Source: Anaerolineales bacterium
GTDB taxonomy: Bacteria > Chloroflexota > Anaerolineae > Anaerolineales > Villigracilaceae
DNA length: 59,929 nucleotides
NCBI GenBank assembly: GCA_024710905.1
Contig: JANJTV010000030.1
Span: 1 to 59,929 of the forward strand
Reading direction: 5' to 3'
Positions 33,618 through 44,917 of this stretch are shown here, piece by piece. Below the pieces are notes generated by a model. It had not been told where the DNA came from. It made no database searches and worked only from the letters and a program-made list of their open reading frames with translations. Within the stretch, counting starts at the first letter, position 1, and every line of letters begins with the position of its first letter. The translations under genes and the position numbers were made by a program.

Positions 33618-34472
33618 ATGCATCGCGAACGCGTTTCTGAAAATGTCTACTGGTTTCAGAGTGAAATCTACGCCCAGGTTACTGCCGGGGTGGTCACCGG
33701 CCCGCAATGGGCGGTGGTGATCGATACACTGGCCACCCCGGAAGAAACCCTGGCCATGAGAGAGTTTGTGGAACACGAACTCGGCATGCAGGTCCGTTAC
33801 GTTATCAATACCCACTATCATGCCGACCATTGCTGGGGAAATTGTTTCTTCCCCGGCGCAACGGTTATCGCGCACGCTACTTGCCGCCGCCTGCTGATAG
33901 AAAAAGGGATCCCATCCCTTGAATCTGCCCGCAAGAATAATAATTCCCTGCGTCAGGTAAAAATCGTTCTGCCACACCTGACCTTTCAAGATGGCGATAT
34001 GAGCCTGCGGGTGGGCAAGAAAAACCTGGTGCTTACCCCTGCCACCGGCCACAGCCAGGATGGGATTTCTGTGCTGGTGGAGGAAGATCGCATCCTGTTT
34101 GCGGGTGATTCTTTCATGCCCCTGCCCTACCTGGTGGATGGAAACATTGATGAAATGACTGCTTCCATCAAACGGATAGGCAAAATGGGTCTGGAAAACA
34201 TTGTACAGGGGCACGGTGAGATCATCCTGCGTGGAGAAATTGATGCTGCCATCAAGGAAAACCTGGCCTACCTGTCGGCCATTCGCAAGGCAGTACGTGC
34301 CGCCCTGAAACGCAAGGAACCGCTGGAATACCTGGATGAAGTGGGGATTGAAGACTGCGGCAAGAGCCGCGTGCACCTAGGTGGGCTGGCAGAGGCACTG
34401 CACAAACGCAATCTGCGCGCATTGTACAAACACTTGCTGGAAAATAAAGATACAATCGAATCAGATGATTAG
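33618..34472 (+). CDS. MBL-fold metallo-hydrolase
   Basis: 284 residues; the ATG follows AAGGAAG. The metallo-beta-lactamase metal motif HYHADH is complete (H66, H68, D70, H71), with further ligands in TGHSQDG, LFAGDS and QGHGE, so a binuclear metal site is expected. The first 210 residues are the MBL fold. The last 70 are helical (AIKENLAYLSAIRKAVRAAL) and may give substrate choice or dimer contacts. The substrate cannot be told from the sequence; thioester, lactone or phosphodiester hydrolases all share this fold. The gene is divergent from the Y1-domain protein through a shared, operator-bearing promoter region and ends at a strong terminator. Confidence 0.92.
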   Translation: MHRERVSENVYWFQSEIYAQVTAGVVTGPQWAVVIDTLATPEETLAMREFVEHELGMQVRYVINTHYHADHCWGNCFFPGATVIAHATCRRLLIEKGIPSLESARKNNNSLRQVKIVLPHLTFQDGDMSLRVGKKNLVLTPATGHSQDGISVLVEEDRILFAGDSFMPLPYLVDGNIDEMTASIKRIGKMGLENIVQGHGEIILRGEIDAAIKENLAYLSAIRKAVRAALKRKEPLEYLDEVGIEDCGKSRVHLGGLAEALHKRNLRALYKHLLENKDTIESDD

Positions 34473-34497
34473 TTGACCCAGCCAACAGCCAAGAATC

Positions 34498-34529
34498 AAT
34501 ACGGCGGGAGCGCTTGCTCCCGCCGTATT
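34498..34529. terminator. Bidirectional intrinsic terminator
   Basis: AATACGGCGGGAG (34498-34510) pairs with CTCCCGCCGTATT (34517-34529) around CGCTTG and is followed by CTTTGTT. It separates the convergent MBL and plsY genes. Confidence 0.88.
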
Positions 34530-34544
34530 CTTTGTTAGTGGTGA

Positions 34545-35261
34545 TTATTCCATGTTATCGATGGCTTCATCCGCCGACTGCTGCTGCTCCTTGCGGGCGC
34601 GAAGTTTGCCATGCAGGCTGATGCCGACCACCCGCTCGGTACCATTGAGCAGTTTTTTAATATTGGGACGCAGCGCCCACATCAGGAAGAGGAAAGCCAC
34701 AAAACCATAAATCGCATCCATCCAATCGGCCCCCGGGGCCCCCATGTAAGCCCGCACACCAAAAACCAGCATGGCGAAAATACCCACGCTTATGGTCGTT
34801 ATCGAGGCATAGCCCAACACAAAAAAGACCAGCGCACCCAACGGCAGGATAATAAACACCGAGGGCGGCCACAGGCCAATAGCGCCACCCAGGGCAGGCG
34901 CACCACCTGCCCCGCCGCGCAAGCGCACAAAGCGCCCGGCTTCATCAAATTCCGGCAGGAAAGCTGAATAGTTATGCCCCAAAATGGAAGCCAATGGGGC
35001 CAGGATGTGTACAAGGTGATTATCCGGGCTGACATATTGAGCCAGCAAAGCAGCGGCTACACCCTTGAGAATGTCACTGATGGCGGTGCCCAGCCCGGCC
35101 CAGAACCCTGCCGCGCGCATAGCATTCGTGCCACCGGTGCGGCCACTTTCCACCTGGCGTATATCCTTGCCTGTGCTGAGCTTGACAATAATCAGGCCAA
35201 ACGGGATGGAGCCCAACAAGTACCCGGCAATAACCAGTCCGACATCAATCAGAATTTGCAT
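34545..35261 (-). CDS. plsY: Acyl-phosphate:glycerol-3-phosphate acyltransferase PlsY
   Basis: 238 residues; the ATG has GGAGG six bases upstream. The PlsY motifs are present: GSIPFGLII near the N-terminus, SGRTGGTNAMRAAG (the family usually has S-x-N-x-G-A-T-N) and the GHNYSAFL plus LRGGAGGAPALG segments, with five or so membrane helices. PlsY makes lysophosphatidic acid from acyl-phosphate and glycerol-3-phosphate at the membrane, the first step of phospholipid synthesis. The third motif reads GGAGGAPALG where most family members have GGKGVAT, and the C-terminal tail is longer than usual, so a divergent paralogue cannot be excluded. Confidence 0.88.
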   Translation of the reverse strand: MQILIDVGLVIAGYLLGSIPFGLIIVKLSTGKDIRQVESGRTGGTNAMRAAGFWAGLGTAISDILKGVAAALLAQYVSPDNHLVHILAPLASILGHNYSAFLPEFDEAGRFVRLRGGAGGAPALGGAIGLWPPSVFIILPLGALVFFVLGYASITTISVGIFAMLVFGVRAYMGAPGADWMDAIYGFVAFLFLMWALRPNIKKLLNGTERVVGISLHGKLRARKEQQQSADEAIDNME

Positions 35262-35321
35262 AATTTTCCTCCACAGTATTTTGCACTATCCGAAACACGG
35301 GAAACGCCAAGAAGTTACAGG

Positions 35322-36140
35322 TTACCCGCTCAAAAGCAGACCCATAATGCAGAATACAGCCAACCCCAGGCCGCCCTCCAGGGCCAGGCGTGGGTTGGGA
35401 ACCTGCTCCTGATAGCCAATGGAGAAGCCGGTCAGCGCGTAAAGCGGACCAAGCACCAAAAGCCCATACTGGATGGGCAGCAGGGGCCAATAATGCATGG
35501 CTGCCGCCACCTGGACACAGACCAGACCAATACCGGCAGCCCAGGCAAATTCCCAGCGGCCATACAGACGCAGGTTAATGGCGCGCAGCCCCACCAGGAA
35601 AGCAGCCAGGAAAACCGCCGGGACGATAAAAATCAACCGCGCACCGGTAATGCCCAGGACTGTGACCAGCACGAAGAATAGCATATACGAAAGCGCAATC
35701 AGCCCGGCAGAAGCCGCCGGGTAGCGCAGGTCGGTGGCATCTACGGCAATATATTCGGCAATAAAAACCAGCAACAGCAATACACCGCCCAACCCAAACA
35801 TCAGCCACCAGGCTGGGCCGGTTGGAAACGTATATAAAGGAACACCAACCACCAGGGCTGTCAGCGCCGGCAGCAGCCAGTGCTGCCATGAATTAATGGC
35901 AACAAACCTGGGGTGAGCCCGCAGCAACCAATCCATGCCGGTAGCCGTTAGGCCAGCCGCAAGCAGGGTAGCCGTGGCAGTCAGGTTGAGCGGCAATTCC
36001 ACCAGCAGGCCGGCCAGGTTAAGTTCGAGCGAGAAGCTCTGTTGTTCAACCCATTGCGCCAGCGCATAGGCCAGCAAAACAGAGGCGGTCAGCACGCTCA
36101 GGCGGTTTGGGTCTGGCAGGTGTTGCGACTCGTTAGGCAT
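35322..36140 (-). CDS. Polytopic membrane protein, unknown function
   Basis: About 272 residues with eight or so hydrophobic segments and no soluble domain. An ATG at 36164 would add eight residues, but it lies inside the promoter spacer. The ATG at 36140 comes exactly six bases after a TACAAT box with a good -35, so a leaderless mRNA starting at this codon is the best reading. I recognise no family motif; the protein is Leu/Ala/Gly-rich with few charged residues. It is followed after 60 bases by plsY on the same strand, with a GGAGG site, so the two may be co-transcribed. Confidence 0.75.
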   Translation of the reverse strand: MPNESQHLPDPNRLSVLTASVLLAYALAQWVEQQSFSLELNLAGLLVELPLNLTATATLLAAGLTATGMDWLLRAHPRFVAINSWQHWLLPALTALVVGVPLYTFPTGPAWWLMFGLGGVLLLLVFIAEYIAVDATDLRYPAASAGLIALSYMLFFVLVTVLGITGARLIFIVPAVFLAAFLVGLRAINLRLYGRWEFAWAAGIGLVCVQVAAAMHYWPLLPIQYGLLVLGPLYALTGFSIGYQEQVPNPRLALEGGLGLAVFCIMGLLLSG

Positions 36141-36146
36141 GGCTGG

Positions 36147-36175
36147 ATTGTAATGGCACGCCATGCGTCTGCCAA
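36147..36175 (-). promoter_or_regulatory. Strong promoter giving a leaderless mRNA
   Basis: On the minus strand TTGGCA (36175-36170), a 17-base spacer and TACAAT (36152-36147) end six bases before the ATG at 36140. The expected start site falls on the start codon itself. There is no Shine-Dalgarno sequence. Confidence 0.6.
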
Positions 36176-36223
36176 GAGGCCTGTCTTTGTCATGGCATGG
36201 AAATTCGGGGGACAGACCTGCCT

Positions 36224-37216
36224 ATGGTAAAATTAACTGATTATATGGAAACGCGCAATACTGACAGCTTCCCCAAACCGCCGGGCACCATCCAGGTACT
36301 TGGCCAGGGCTTTAATGCCATCGCCAACAACATCACCGTCATTGCCCTGCCCATCTTGTTGGATCTGTTGCTCTGGCTTGGCCCGCGCATCCGTCTGACC
36401 AACCTGATGCAGCCATATTTTGATGAATGGCTACGCCTGGAGGCCTCAGGGCAATCGCTGCCGATGGAAACCAGCCTGCTGACCGAGTTTTGGCAGGGAT
36501 TTAACCTGCTGGCCATCCTGCGGACGTTCCCGCTGGGCGTCCCCAGCCTGATGAGCGCCAGCCTGGTCGGCGGGACACCCCTGGGCGCACCACTGGAACT
36601 GGAGAACGACTCTTGGCTGATGGCCTTGGGCTGGCTAGTCATGCTCAGCCTGGTTGGCTGGACCCTGGGCGCCCTGTATTACCGGCAAATTGCCCAGGCC
36701 GCGACCAATGCCCAGGTGGACCTGCCCCGTGCCCTGTTTCACAGCCTCCTGCTTTCAGGCGGATGGAACCTGTTTGCCCTGATGGCGGGCATCCCGGCCC
36801 TATTGATTCTTGGCATCCTGATGTTGATTAACGGCCTGCTGGCAAACATTGCCTACCTGATCATCCTGGTGCTGGTGTTATGGCTGTGTATCCCGGTGTT
36901 TTTCTCGGCGCACGGTATCTTTATCAAGAATCACAACGCCTTCCAGGCAGTGGCACAAAGTTTTCGATTGGTACGCTATGGCCTGCCGCCGCTGGGCTGG
37001 TTTGCCCTGCTGGCCATCCTGCTCAGCCAGGGCATGGATATGCTCTGGCGCATCCCGCCAACCAATTCCTGGATGGCGCTGGTAGGCATTTTGGGACATG
37101 CCTTCATTGCCAGCAGTTTGCTGGCAGCCAGCTTCATCTATTATTATGAAATGAATAATTGGATCGAGCGTGCCGCTCAGTGGCTGAATTCCCAGTCCAC
37201 TTCAGCCAGCGCCTGA
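36224..37216 (+). CDS. Polytopic membrane protein, unknown function
   Basis: About 330 residues with six or so hydrophobic helices, the first after about 40 polar residues (ITVIALPILLDLLLWLG). The start is uncertain: ATGs at 36197, 36224 and 36245 are in frame. A GGGGGA stretch lies 11 bases before 36224, and TAAAAT lies 11 bases before 36245. No conserved motif is recognised; the helices flank a loop with YYRQIAQAATNAQVDLPRAL, and the layout resembles general membrane proteins that regulate or stabilise partners. It is 18 bases upstream of gyrB on the same strand, so it is probably co-transcribed with it. Confidence 0.75.
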   Translation: MVKLTDYMETRNTDSFPKPPGTIQVLGQGFNAIANNITVIALPILLDLLLWLGPRIRLTNLMQPYFDEWLRLEASGQSLPMETSLLTEFWQGFNLLAILRTFPLGVPSLMSASLVGGTPLGAPLELENDSWLMALGWLVMLSLVGWTLGALYYRQIAQAATNAQVDLPRALFHSLLLSGGWNLFALMAGIPALLILGILMLINGLLANIAYLIILVLVLWLCIPVFFSAHGIFIKNHNAFQAVAQSFRLVRYGLPPLGWFALLAILLSQGMDMLWRIPPTNSWMALVGILGHAFIASSLLAASFIYYYEMNNWIERAAQWLNSQSTSASA

Positions 37217-37231
37217 CATTTTCGGAGGTAA

Positions 37232-39148
<1,917 letters not shown>

Positions 39149-39169
39149 CCTGAGGAACGGGGAACGCTC

Positions 39170-42100
39170 ATGGACAGATTCAAACAGCTTCTCCCATTTG
39201 CACGCAACGCCACCCAGTTGGTGGCTACCGTCTACCAGGCGGTCGTGATTCTGGCCTTTGTGCTCATCCCCATCTGGGCTTACGGGTTCTTTCAACTGCC
39301 GTTTATCGGTGTGCTGATGGAACACACCATGGTAACCAACAGTGTTGGGCCCTCCCCTGCCCCGCCAAACTGGACCCTGTATCGTGAAGGATTGCGTTTC
39401 GGCAACCAGTTGCTCGCCATGCAGCTGTTGGATGAAAACGGCACGGTTGTCGAAGAAGTCCAGCCATTTTCCTACAATGATTACCAATCCTTCCTGTCAA
39501 AACGCTTTCCAGGGGAAAACGTTCGCCTGGTCTTTGCCCGCCAGGATGGGATGCAAGTCACATACAATATCCCGCTCACCAATTTCACTACCAAAGACCA
39601 GGTTCAGTTCTTCTGGGTCTCCTACCTGATCGGGTTCATTTACCTGGGCGTCAGCCTGTGGATTTTTGGCTTTCGTCGTTCAGAATCAGCCGGGCGCGCC
39701 TTTGCGATCCTGGCAACCTCGGTCGCCATGGTTTCAGGTGGCTTGTTCGACCTGTATAGCACCCATTACCTGACTCACATCTGGTCATTTTCTGTACCCA
39801 TGGTTGGCGCAGCTCTGATTAACCTGGCGTTGGTCTTCCCGCAGGAGCCACGCCTGGTTGTGCGATACCCGAACCTGCGCCTGATCGGTTACCCGGTGGC
39901 CTTGTTCCTTCATTATTTCATCTCCCGCCCGACCCTTTTTAACTTTGATACCCCGACCGCCTACGCCGAAGCCTGGCGATACAGTTACATTTTTACAGGT
40001 ATCTCGATCCTGTTCTTCCTGGGCATGTCCCTCTACCGGCGTTATGGTTCTGCATCCCCGGTCATACGCCAGCAGGCCCGCATCATCCTGATCGGCACCC
40101 TGGCTTCATTTGCGCCCATCACCGCCTGGCTTTTGCTTTCCCCGCTAATAGTGGTCACCTTTGACCCGTACATATTCTTTATGCCGTTGGTAATTTTCCC
40201 CCTTGCCACAGGGTATACCGTTTTACGCTACCGCCTAGTGCGCACCGATTACATCCTCGGGCGCGGCCTGCTGTACTCCATCCTAACCTTGCTGGCGATT
40301 GGCGGCTACTTCCTGCTGGCGGTTGGCTTCAGCCTGACGCTTGGCACAGTCATTGCATCCAATAGCCCACTGCTGATCGCCGGGAGCGTCATCATTTCAG
40401 TCCTGTTATTCAACCCGGTCCGCATACGCCTGCAAGAAATTATCGACTCGATTTTCTTCCGTGGCGACCGCGCCTACCAGGAACGGATGAAAGCCTTTAC
40501 GCGTGAACTGACCCGCGCCGTCAGCCAGGACGAGGTCATCCGCACCCTGCGCAGCCAGATCAGCATGAGCCTGCTGCCTAGCCAATTGCACATCTACGTC
40601 TACGACCCCCTCAACGGACAGTTCATCCCCACCCTGGATGAAGTCGGCCAGCCCACCAGCGACCTGCAATTCATGCAAAACAGCGCCCTTCCCGCCATGC
40701 TGATGAAACAGCGCGTACCCCTTTTCATGGATGACCGGGGATTGCCTTCTGAGATTAGCGCAGAACGTGGTCGGCTGGCCCTGCTGGGGAGCCAGTTGTT
40801 CGTACCCATGCCTGGCCGCGAACGCCTGATTGGCTGGATTGCCCTCGGCGAGCGTCTTTCTGGCGAGAACTACGGTCCACAGGATATCTCCTTCCTCGAG
40901 GCCCTGAGTAGCCAGGCTGCCATCGCCTTGGAACGCGCCCAGGTGGTCAATAATATGCAACGCCGTGTGAATGAAATGAACGCCCTGGCGCGTATTTCGC
41001 AGGGCATTAACATCACCCTGGATTTCAACGACATCCTTGAGCTGATCTACGCCCAGACCAGCCAGATCATCCCACTAAACGACTTTCATTTGACGCTATA
41101 CAACCGTACCAACCGCAGCTATGTGCACGCCTTTGCAGTGGAAGATGAAGAGCGCCTGCTGAACCAGGAAAACATCCCGCTGGCGGCAAAATCCAGCCTG
41201 GAGCAGGAAGTCATCATCGGGCGGCGCTCCATCCTGACCCAGGATTACCAATTACAGTGCCAGTCGATGGGAATCTCCTCGCCAACAAAGGGCATCTACG
41301 CCTGGATGGCTGTCCCGTTAAATACGGGTAGCGAGACACTCGGCGCGCTCTCAATTGCTTCCCGCGATACAAGTATCAACTACACTGAGGCGCAGTTGGA
41401 ACTGCTGCAATCCATCGCTGACCAGGCTGCAGGCGCCATTGTAAAAGCCCGCCTGTTGCAGGAAACCGAACGCCGCGCCCAACAGCTCAGCATCCTGAAC
41501 GTCATTACCCGCCAGCTGACCTCCACGCTGGACTTGCAGCCCCTGCTGAAAAACATCCTCGAAAACGCGACCGAGATTATCAACACGGAAGCAGGCAGCC
41601 TGTTCCTGCTCGACCCGCAGACAGATGAACTGGTCTTTGAGGTCACTGTTGGCCCCGTGGCCAGTAATCTGGTGGGACAACGCCTGCCAGCCGGGACCGG
41701 CTTTGTGGGCAAGGCAGTCACCAATCGTGCGCCCGTCATCGTCAACGATGTGCAGGCCACCACCACCTGGAGTTCCTCCGCTGACCAGCAAACCGGCTTT
41801 ATCACCCAATCCATCCTGGCTGTGCCCCTGGAAGTTAAAGACCGCGTAATTGGTGTAATTGAGATCATCAACAAGAAAGACGGTACGCCCTTCACTGAAG
41901 ATGACCAGAACCTGCTGGCAGCCTTTGGCGGTCAGGCCGCCGTGGCGATAGAAAACGCTCGACTGTACACCCTGACCGACCAGGAATTGGCCGCCCGCGT
42001 GGAAGAACTTTCGGTCATGCAGCGCATTGACCGTGAGTTAAACACCAGCCTCGAAGTAGATCGCGCGATGCGCATCACCCTGGAATGGGCCATGCGGCAA

Positions 42101-43213
42101 TCACGCGCAGACGCCGGGTTCATTGGCTTTGTGCAGGAAAAAGGCATAGAACTGGTGGCCCACCAGGGTCTAGAACTGCAGCTTGAACCCTACCAAGATG
42201 AATATATACCTTCCTCGCACCCTGCACTGGATGAGGTTATCTTTGGCGGCCAGGCCCGCCACCTTACAGAAAGCGTAGAGTTCAGCCTGTCTGGCGTGAC
42301 CTTCCTGCCTAACGCCCAGAGTCAGATTAGCATCCCTATTCGCCGTGAAGCCAAGGTAATTGGGATTATGCTGCTCGAAACCCGCCAGAACGATGGTTTT
42401 GCCCAGGACGCGCTGGCCTTCCTCAGCCGCCTGGCAGACCATGCCGCCATTGCCATCTCCAATGCCCAGCTATACGCCGAAGTTGAAGCCGCCAACGTTG
42501 CCAAAAGTGAGTTCGTCTCTTTTGTGGCGCATGAATTAAAGAACCCGATGACCTCCATCAAAGGTTATTCTGAACTATTGGCCGCCGGGGCGGTTGGACC
42601 TATCTCAGACATGCAGAGCAACTTCCTGACCACCATTCGCTCGAACATTGAGCGTATGAGAACCATCGTGGAAGACCTGAATGACAACTCGAAAATTGAA
42701 GCCGGGCGTATGCGCCTGGAATTCAAAGCAGTGGACGTGGCCGAGCTAGTGGACGATGCCATTAAATCCATTCGTCGCCAGGTGGAAGACAAGAAGCAGA
42801 CCATCAACGTCAGTGTCCCGGCCAACCTGCCTGCCATCTGGGCAGATCGAACCCGAGTCAGCCAGGTATTGGTGAACCTGATCAGCAATGCCTTCAAATA
42901 CACCCCCGAGGGTGGCACGATCGCTGTCAACGCCGAGAAAACCGATAATATCTGGGATCCGCAAGGAGCCGGCCAAGTCGTACACATCTGGGTACAAGAT
43001 AGCGGCATCGGCATCGCCCCGGAAGACCAGAAGAAGATTTTCCAGAAATTCTTCCGTTCGGAAGATGAACAGGCTCGTAAATCGCCGGGCACCGGCCTGG
43101 GTCTGAACATTACCCGTAGCCTGGTGGAAATGCAGGGTGGAAAAATCTGGTTTGAAAGTGAATTCCGGAAAGGCACCACTTTCCACTTTACCGTGCCGGT
43201 GTCTGAAAACTAA
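39170..43213 (+). CDS. Membrane multi-GAF hybrid-type sensor histidine kinase (1347 aa)
   Basis: The N-terminus holds a membrane helix (about 22-42), an extracytoplasmic loop and then about seven helices (about 145-420). At least three GAF-like domains follow (about 435-590, 600-760 and 780-925), with a further GAF-like region to about 1090 (LNTSLEVDRAMRITLEWAM). The dimerisation/phospho-acceptor segment has FVAHELKNPMTSIKGY with H1121. The ATPase has LVNLISNAFKYTPEGG, DSGIGIAPEDQ and GTGLGLNITRSLVE. It should autophosphorylate and pass phosphate to a response regulator not encoded in the window. No receiver domain is attached. The neighbour 12 bases downstream is a FIST-domain protein, so a joint sensory role is likely. 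Confidence 0.93.
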   Translation: MDRFKQLLPFARNATQLVATVYQAVVILAFVLIPIWAYGFFQLPFIGVLMEHTMVTNSVGPSPAPPNWTLYREGLRFGNQLLAMQLLDENGTVVEEVQPFSYNDYQSFLSKRFPGENVRLVFARQDGMQVTYNIPLTNFTTKDQVQFFWVSYLIGFIYLGVSLWIFGFRRSESAGRAFAILATSVAMVSGGLFDLYSTHYLTHIWSFSVPMVGAALINLALVFPQEPRLVVRYPNLRLIGYPVALFLHYFISRPTLFNFDTPTAYAEAWRYSYIFTGISILFFLGMSLYRRYGSASPVIRQQARIILIGTLASFAPITAWLLLSPLIVVTFDPYIFFMPLVIFPLATGYTVLRYRLVRTDYILGRGLLYSILTLLAIGGYFLLAVGFSLTLGTVIASNSPLLIAGSVIISVLLFNPVRIRLQEIIDSIFFRGDRAYQERMKAFTRELTRAVSQDEVIRTLRSQISMSLLPSQLHIYVYDPLNGQFIPTLDEVGQPTSDLQFMQNSALPAMLMKQRVPLFMDDRGLPSEISAERGRLALLGSQLFVPMPGRERLIGWIALGERLSGENYGPQDISFLEALSSQAAIALERAQVVNNMQRRVNEMNALARISQGINITLDFNDILELIYAQTSQIIPLNDFHLTLYNRTNRSYVHAFAVEDEERLLNQENIPLAAKSSLEQEVIIGRRSILTQDYQLQCQSMGISSPTKGIYAWMAVPLNTGSETLGALSIASRDTSINYTEAQLELLQSIADQAAGAIVKARLLQETERRAQQLSILNVITRQLTSTLDLQPLLKNILENATEIINTEAGSLFLLDPQTDELVFEVTVGPVASNLVGQRLPAGTGFVGKAVTNRAPVIVNDVQATTTWSSSADQQTGFITQSILAVPLEVKDRVIGVIEIINKKDGTPFTEDDQNLLAAFGGQAAVAIENARLYTLTDQELAARVEELSVMQRIDRELNTSLEVDRAMRITLEWAMRQSRADAGFIGFVQEKGIELVAHQGLELQLEPYQDEYIPSSHPALDEVIFGGQARHLTESVEFSLSGVTFLPNAQSQISIPIRREAKVIGIMLLETRQNDGFAQDALAFLSRLADHAAIAISNAQLYAEVEAANVAKSEFVSFVAHELKNPMTSIKGYSELLAAGAVGPISDMQSNFLTTIRSNIERMRTIVEDLNDNSKIEAGRMRLEFKAVDVAELVDDAIKSIRRQVEDKKQTINVSVPANLPAIWADRTRVSQVLVNLISNAFKYTPEGGTIAVNAEKTDNIWDPQGAGQVVHIWVQDSGIGIAPEDQKKIFQKFFRSEDEQARKSPGTGLGLNITRSLVEMQGGKIWFESEFRKGTTFHFTVPVSEN

Positions 43214-43225
43214 GGAGCCAAAGGG

Positions 43226-44404
43226 ATGAGCATACTCGCAGCCGTAGGCCAGGCCCATGCCACCGACCCGCGCGAAGCCGGGATGCGCGCCGCCAACCTG
43301 GCGCTCAATGACCTTGGCAACGTTGTCCCTTCATTAGGGATTGTCATTGCGCCCTACCGCCTGGATGCGCAATTGGTCATCAACGGGGTCACCAGCCTGC
43401 TTTCCAACGTCCCGTTGATTGGCTTCAGCACCTTTGCCGGGCTGACTCACGACGGGCAGACCCAGCAAGCCGTAATTGTCGCCCTGCTGGCAGGGGACGA
43501 ACTGCAGGCCGAAACCCACTGGTTCTCCGGTTATAGCCAGGCCAGCGGAGAGGCTGCCCTGCGCCTGAAACAATTGCTTGGCTACGAACAAAAACCTGCC
43601 CAGGGTATCCTGGCATTCGGCGACGGACTAAATGGCAACGCCGAGGAATTTTGCAGCGCCCTTTCGGCAGCGCTTCCCCTGGTGGGCGGCCTGGCTTCCG
43701 CAGACCCGCAATCCCACCAGAGCTACCAGATTGCCGGGGCGCAAACAGGCAGTGGTGCCATGGCAACTGCCTTTTTGCGCGGCAATTTCAAGATGGGCAT
43801 TGGCGCATCCCATGGTTGGGAGCCAATTGGGGCACACTTCCGAGTCACCCGTTCCCGTGGTTTCTGGTTGCGCACACTGGATGGCAAGCCTGCTTCCGAA
43901 ACCTATGCCCAGTTGTTTGGCCATCCGGCCCGTGAGTGGGCTTTCCCCCCACTGAACTACACCACCCGTATCTACCCGCTGGGCTTTGAACAAAGCAATT
44001 CCAGTGAACTGCTGGTACGTTCGCCGCTGCGAATTGAAGCGGATGGCAGTTTTCGCATGAATGCGAACATCCGAGACGGAAGTGATGGCTACCTGATGAT
44101 GAGCAGCCCGAACAGTTGTGAACAATCTGCACGTACTGCCGCAGCCAACGCCCTGGCAGCCCTGGGTGAGGCCAAACCAGAGTTTGCCCTGGTACTGGTG
44201 GATCTCTCCTGGGCCATGCTATTACAGGCCAACCCCGGCGCAGAAATTCGCGCCATTCGTGAAGTACTCGGTCAAAATGTCAAAGTGGCTGGCGGCTATA
44301 CCATCGGCCAGATGATCCCTGCCGGGCAGGACCAATCGCACCCACAATTCCTTAACCAACATATCGTGGTAACGGTGTTTGGAACAGCAGACCAATCAGA
44401 ATAA
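43226..44404 (+). CDS. FIST-domain sensory protein
   Basis: 392 residues; the ATG follows AAGGAG, with AAAGGG also near. A FIST_N domain (about 15-195) includes VPLIGFSTFAGLTHDG and LPLVGGLASAD, and a FIST_C domain (about 205-370) follows with GYTIGQMIPAG near the end. FIST domains are found in signalling proteins and are thought to bind small ligands such as amino acids. There is no membrane segment. The gene follows the multi-GAF histidine kinase with a 12-base gap, and FIST proteins often work with such kinases, so it may feed a signal to it. The ligand is unknown. Confidence 0.93.
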   Translation: MSILAAVGQAHATDPREAGMRAANLALNDLGNVVPSLGIVIAPYRLDAQLVINGVTSLLSNVPLIGFSTFAGLTHDGQTQQAVIVALLAGDELQAETHWFSGYSQASGEAALRLKQLLGYEQKPAQGILAFGDGLNGNAEEFCSALSAALPLVGGLASADPQSHQSYQIAGAQTGSGAMATAFLRGNFKMGIGASHGWEPIGAHFRVTRSRGFWLRTLDGKPASETYAQLFGHPAREWAFPPLNYTTRIYPLGFEQSNSSELLVRSPLRIEADGSFRMNANIRDGSDGYLMMSSPNSCEQSARTAAANALAALGEAKPEFALVLVDLSWAMLLQANPGAEIRAIREVLGQNVKVAGGYTIGQMIPAGQDQSHPQFLNQHIVVTVFGTADQSE

Positions 44405-44434
44405 CGCACCAGATGTCCGTACAGGTCAACCTGT

Positions 44435-44440
44435 TATAAT
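44435..44440 (+). promoter_or_regulatory. TATAAT box, leaderless start of HAD gene
   Basis: A perfect TATAAT ends six bases before the ATG at 44447, the same spacing as at 36140 and 31730. No ribosome site precedes the ATG. The -35 region (about 44412-44417) is weak. Confidence 0.5.
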
Positions 44441-44446
44441 GCGGGC

Positions 44447-44917
44447 ATGCTTGAACTAAACATCCCTGGCTGGGGAGAGATGCAATACCAGCACATCGTT
44501 TTCGATGTCAATGGCACCCTGGCCCTGGACGGAACTCTCATTGAAGGCGTTGCCCGCCGTATTGGCAGCCTGCGCAACATGATGGACGTCCACCTGCTGA
44601 CTGCCAATACACACGGCAGACAGGCCATCATTGACCAACTGCTTGGCCTCCAGGCCACCATCCTGCAAACCGGGGACGAGGCCAGGCAAAAACAAAAATA
44701 CATTCAAAAATTGGGCGCAGCACGAACTATTGCCATTGGGCAGGGCGCGAATGATGCCCTGATGCTCAGGGAAGCCCGCCTGGGCATTTGTATTCTCTCT
44801 GTGGAAGGCCTGGCCACCGAAACCCTGCTGGCTGCCGATCTGCTCATGCCAGACATCCACAGTGCGCTGGATTTATTTGAAAAACCCATCCGACTGATCG
44901 CGAGCCTTCGAAAATGA
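44447..44917 (+). CDS. Soluble HAD protein, P-type-ATPase-like
   Basis: 156 residues. FDVNGTLALDG (D20) is the HAD nucleophile loop, close to the DKTGT loop of P-type ATPases, and GQGANDALML resembles their GDGxND metal loop but lacks the aspartate. LLTANTHG is the second HAD motif. It is a small soluble copy of a P-type ATPase P-domain with no membrane helices; such proteins are found next to unrelated genes and their substrate is unknown. The changed metal loop suggests weak or different activity. The stop overlaps the next start by four bases (ATGA), so the two are translationally coupled. The promoter gives a leaderless mRNA. Confidence 0.85.
   Translation: MLELNIPGWGEMQYQHIVFDVNGTLALDGTLIEGVARRIGSLRNMMDVHLLTANTHGRQAIIDQLLGLQATILQTGDEARQKQKYIQKLGAARTIAIGQGANDALMLREARLGICILSVEGLATETLLAADLLMPDIHSALDLFEKPIRLIASLRK

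Noticed and set aside
33579..34376. 265-residue minus-strand frame opposite the MBL gene
   Set aside because: The MBL frame has a full metal site and ribosome site; the opposite frame has neither motif nor start signal.
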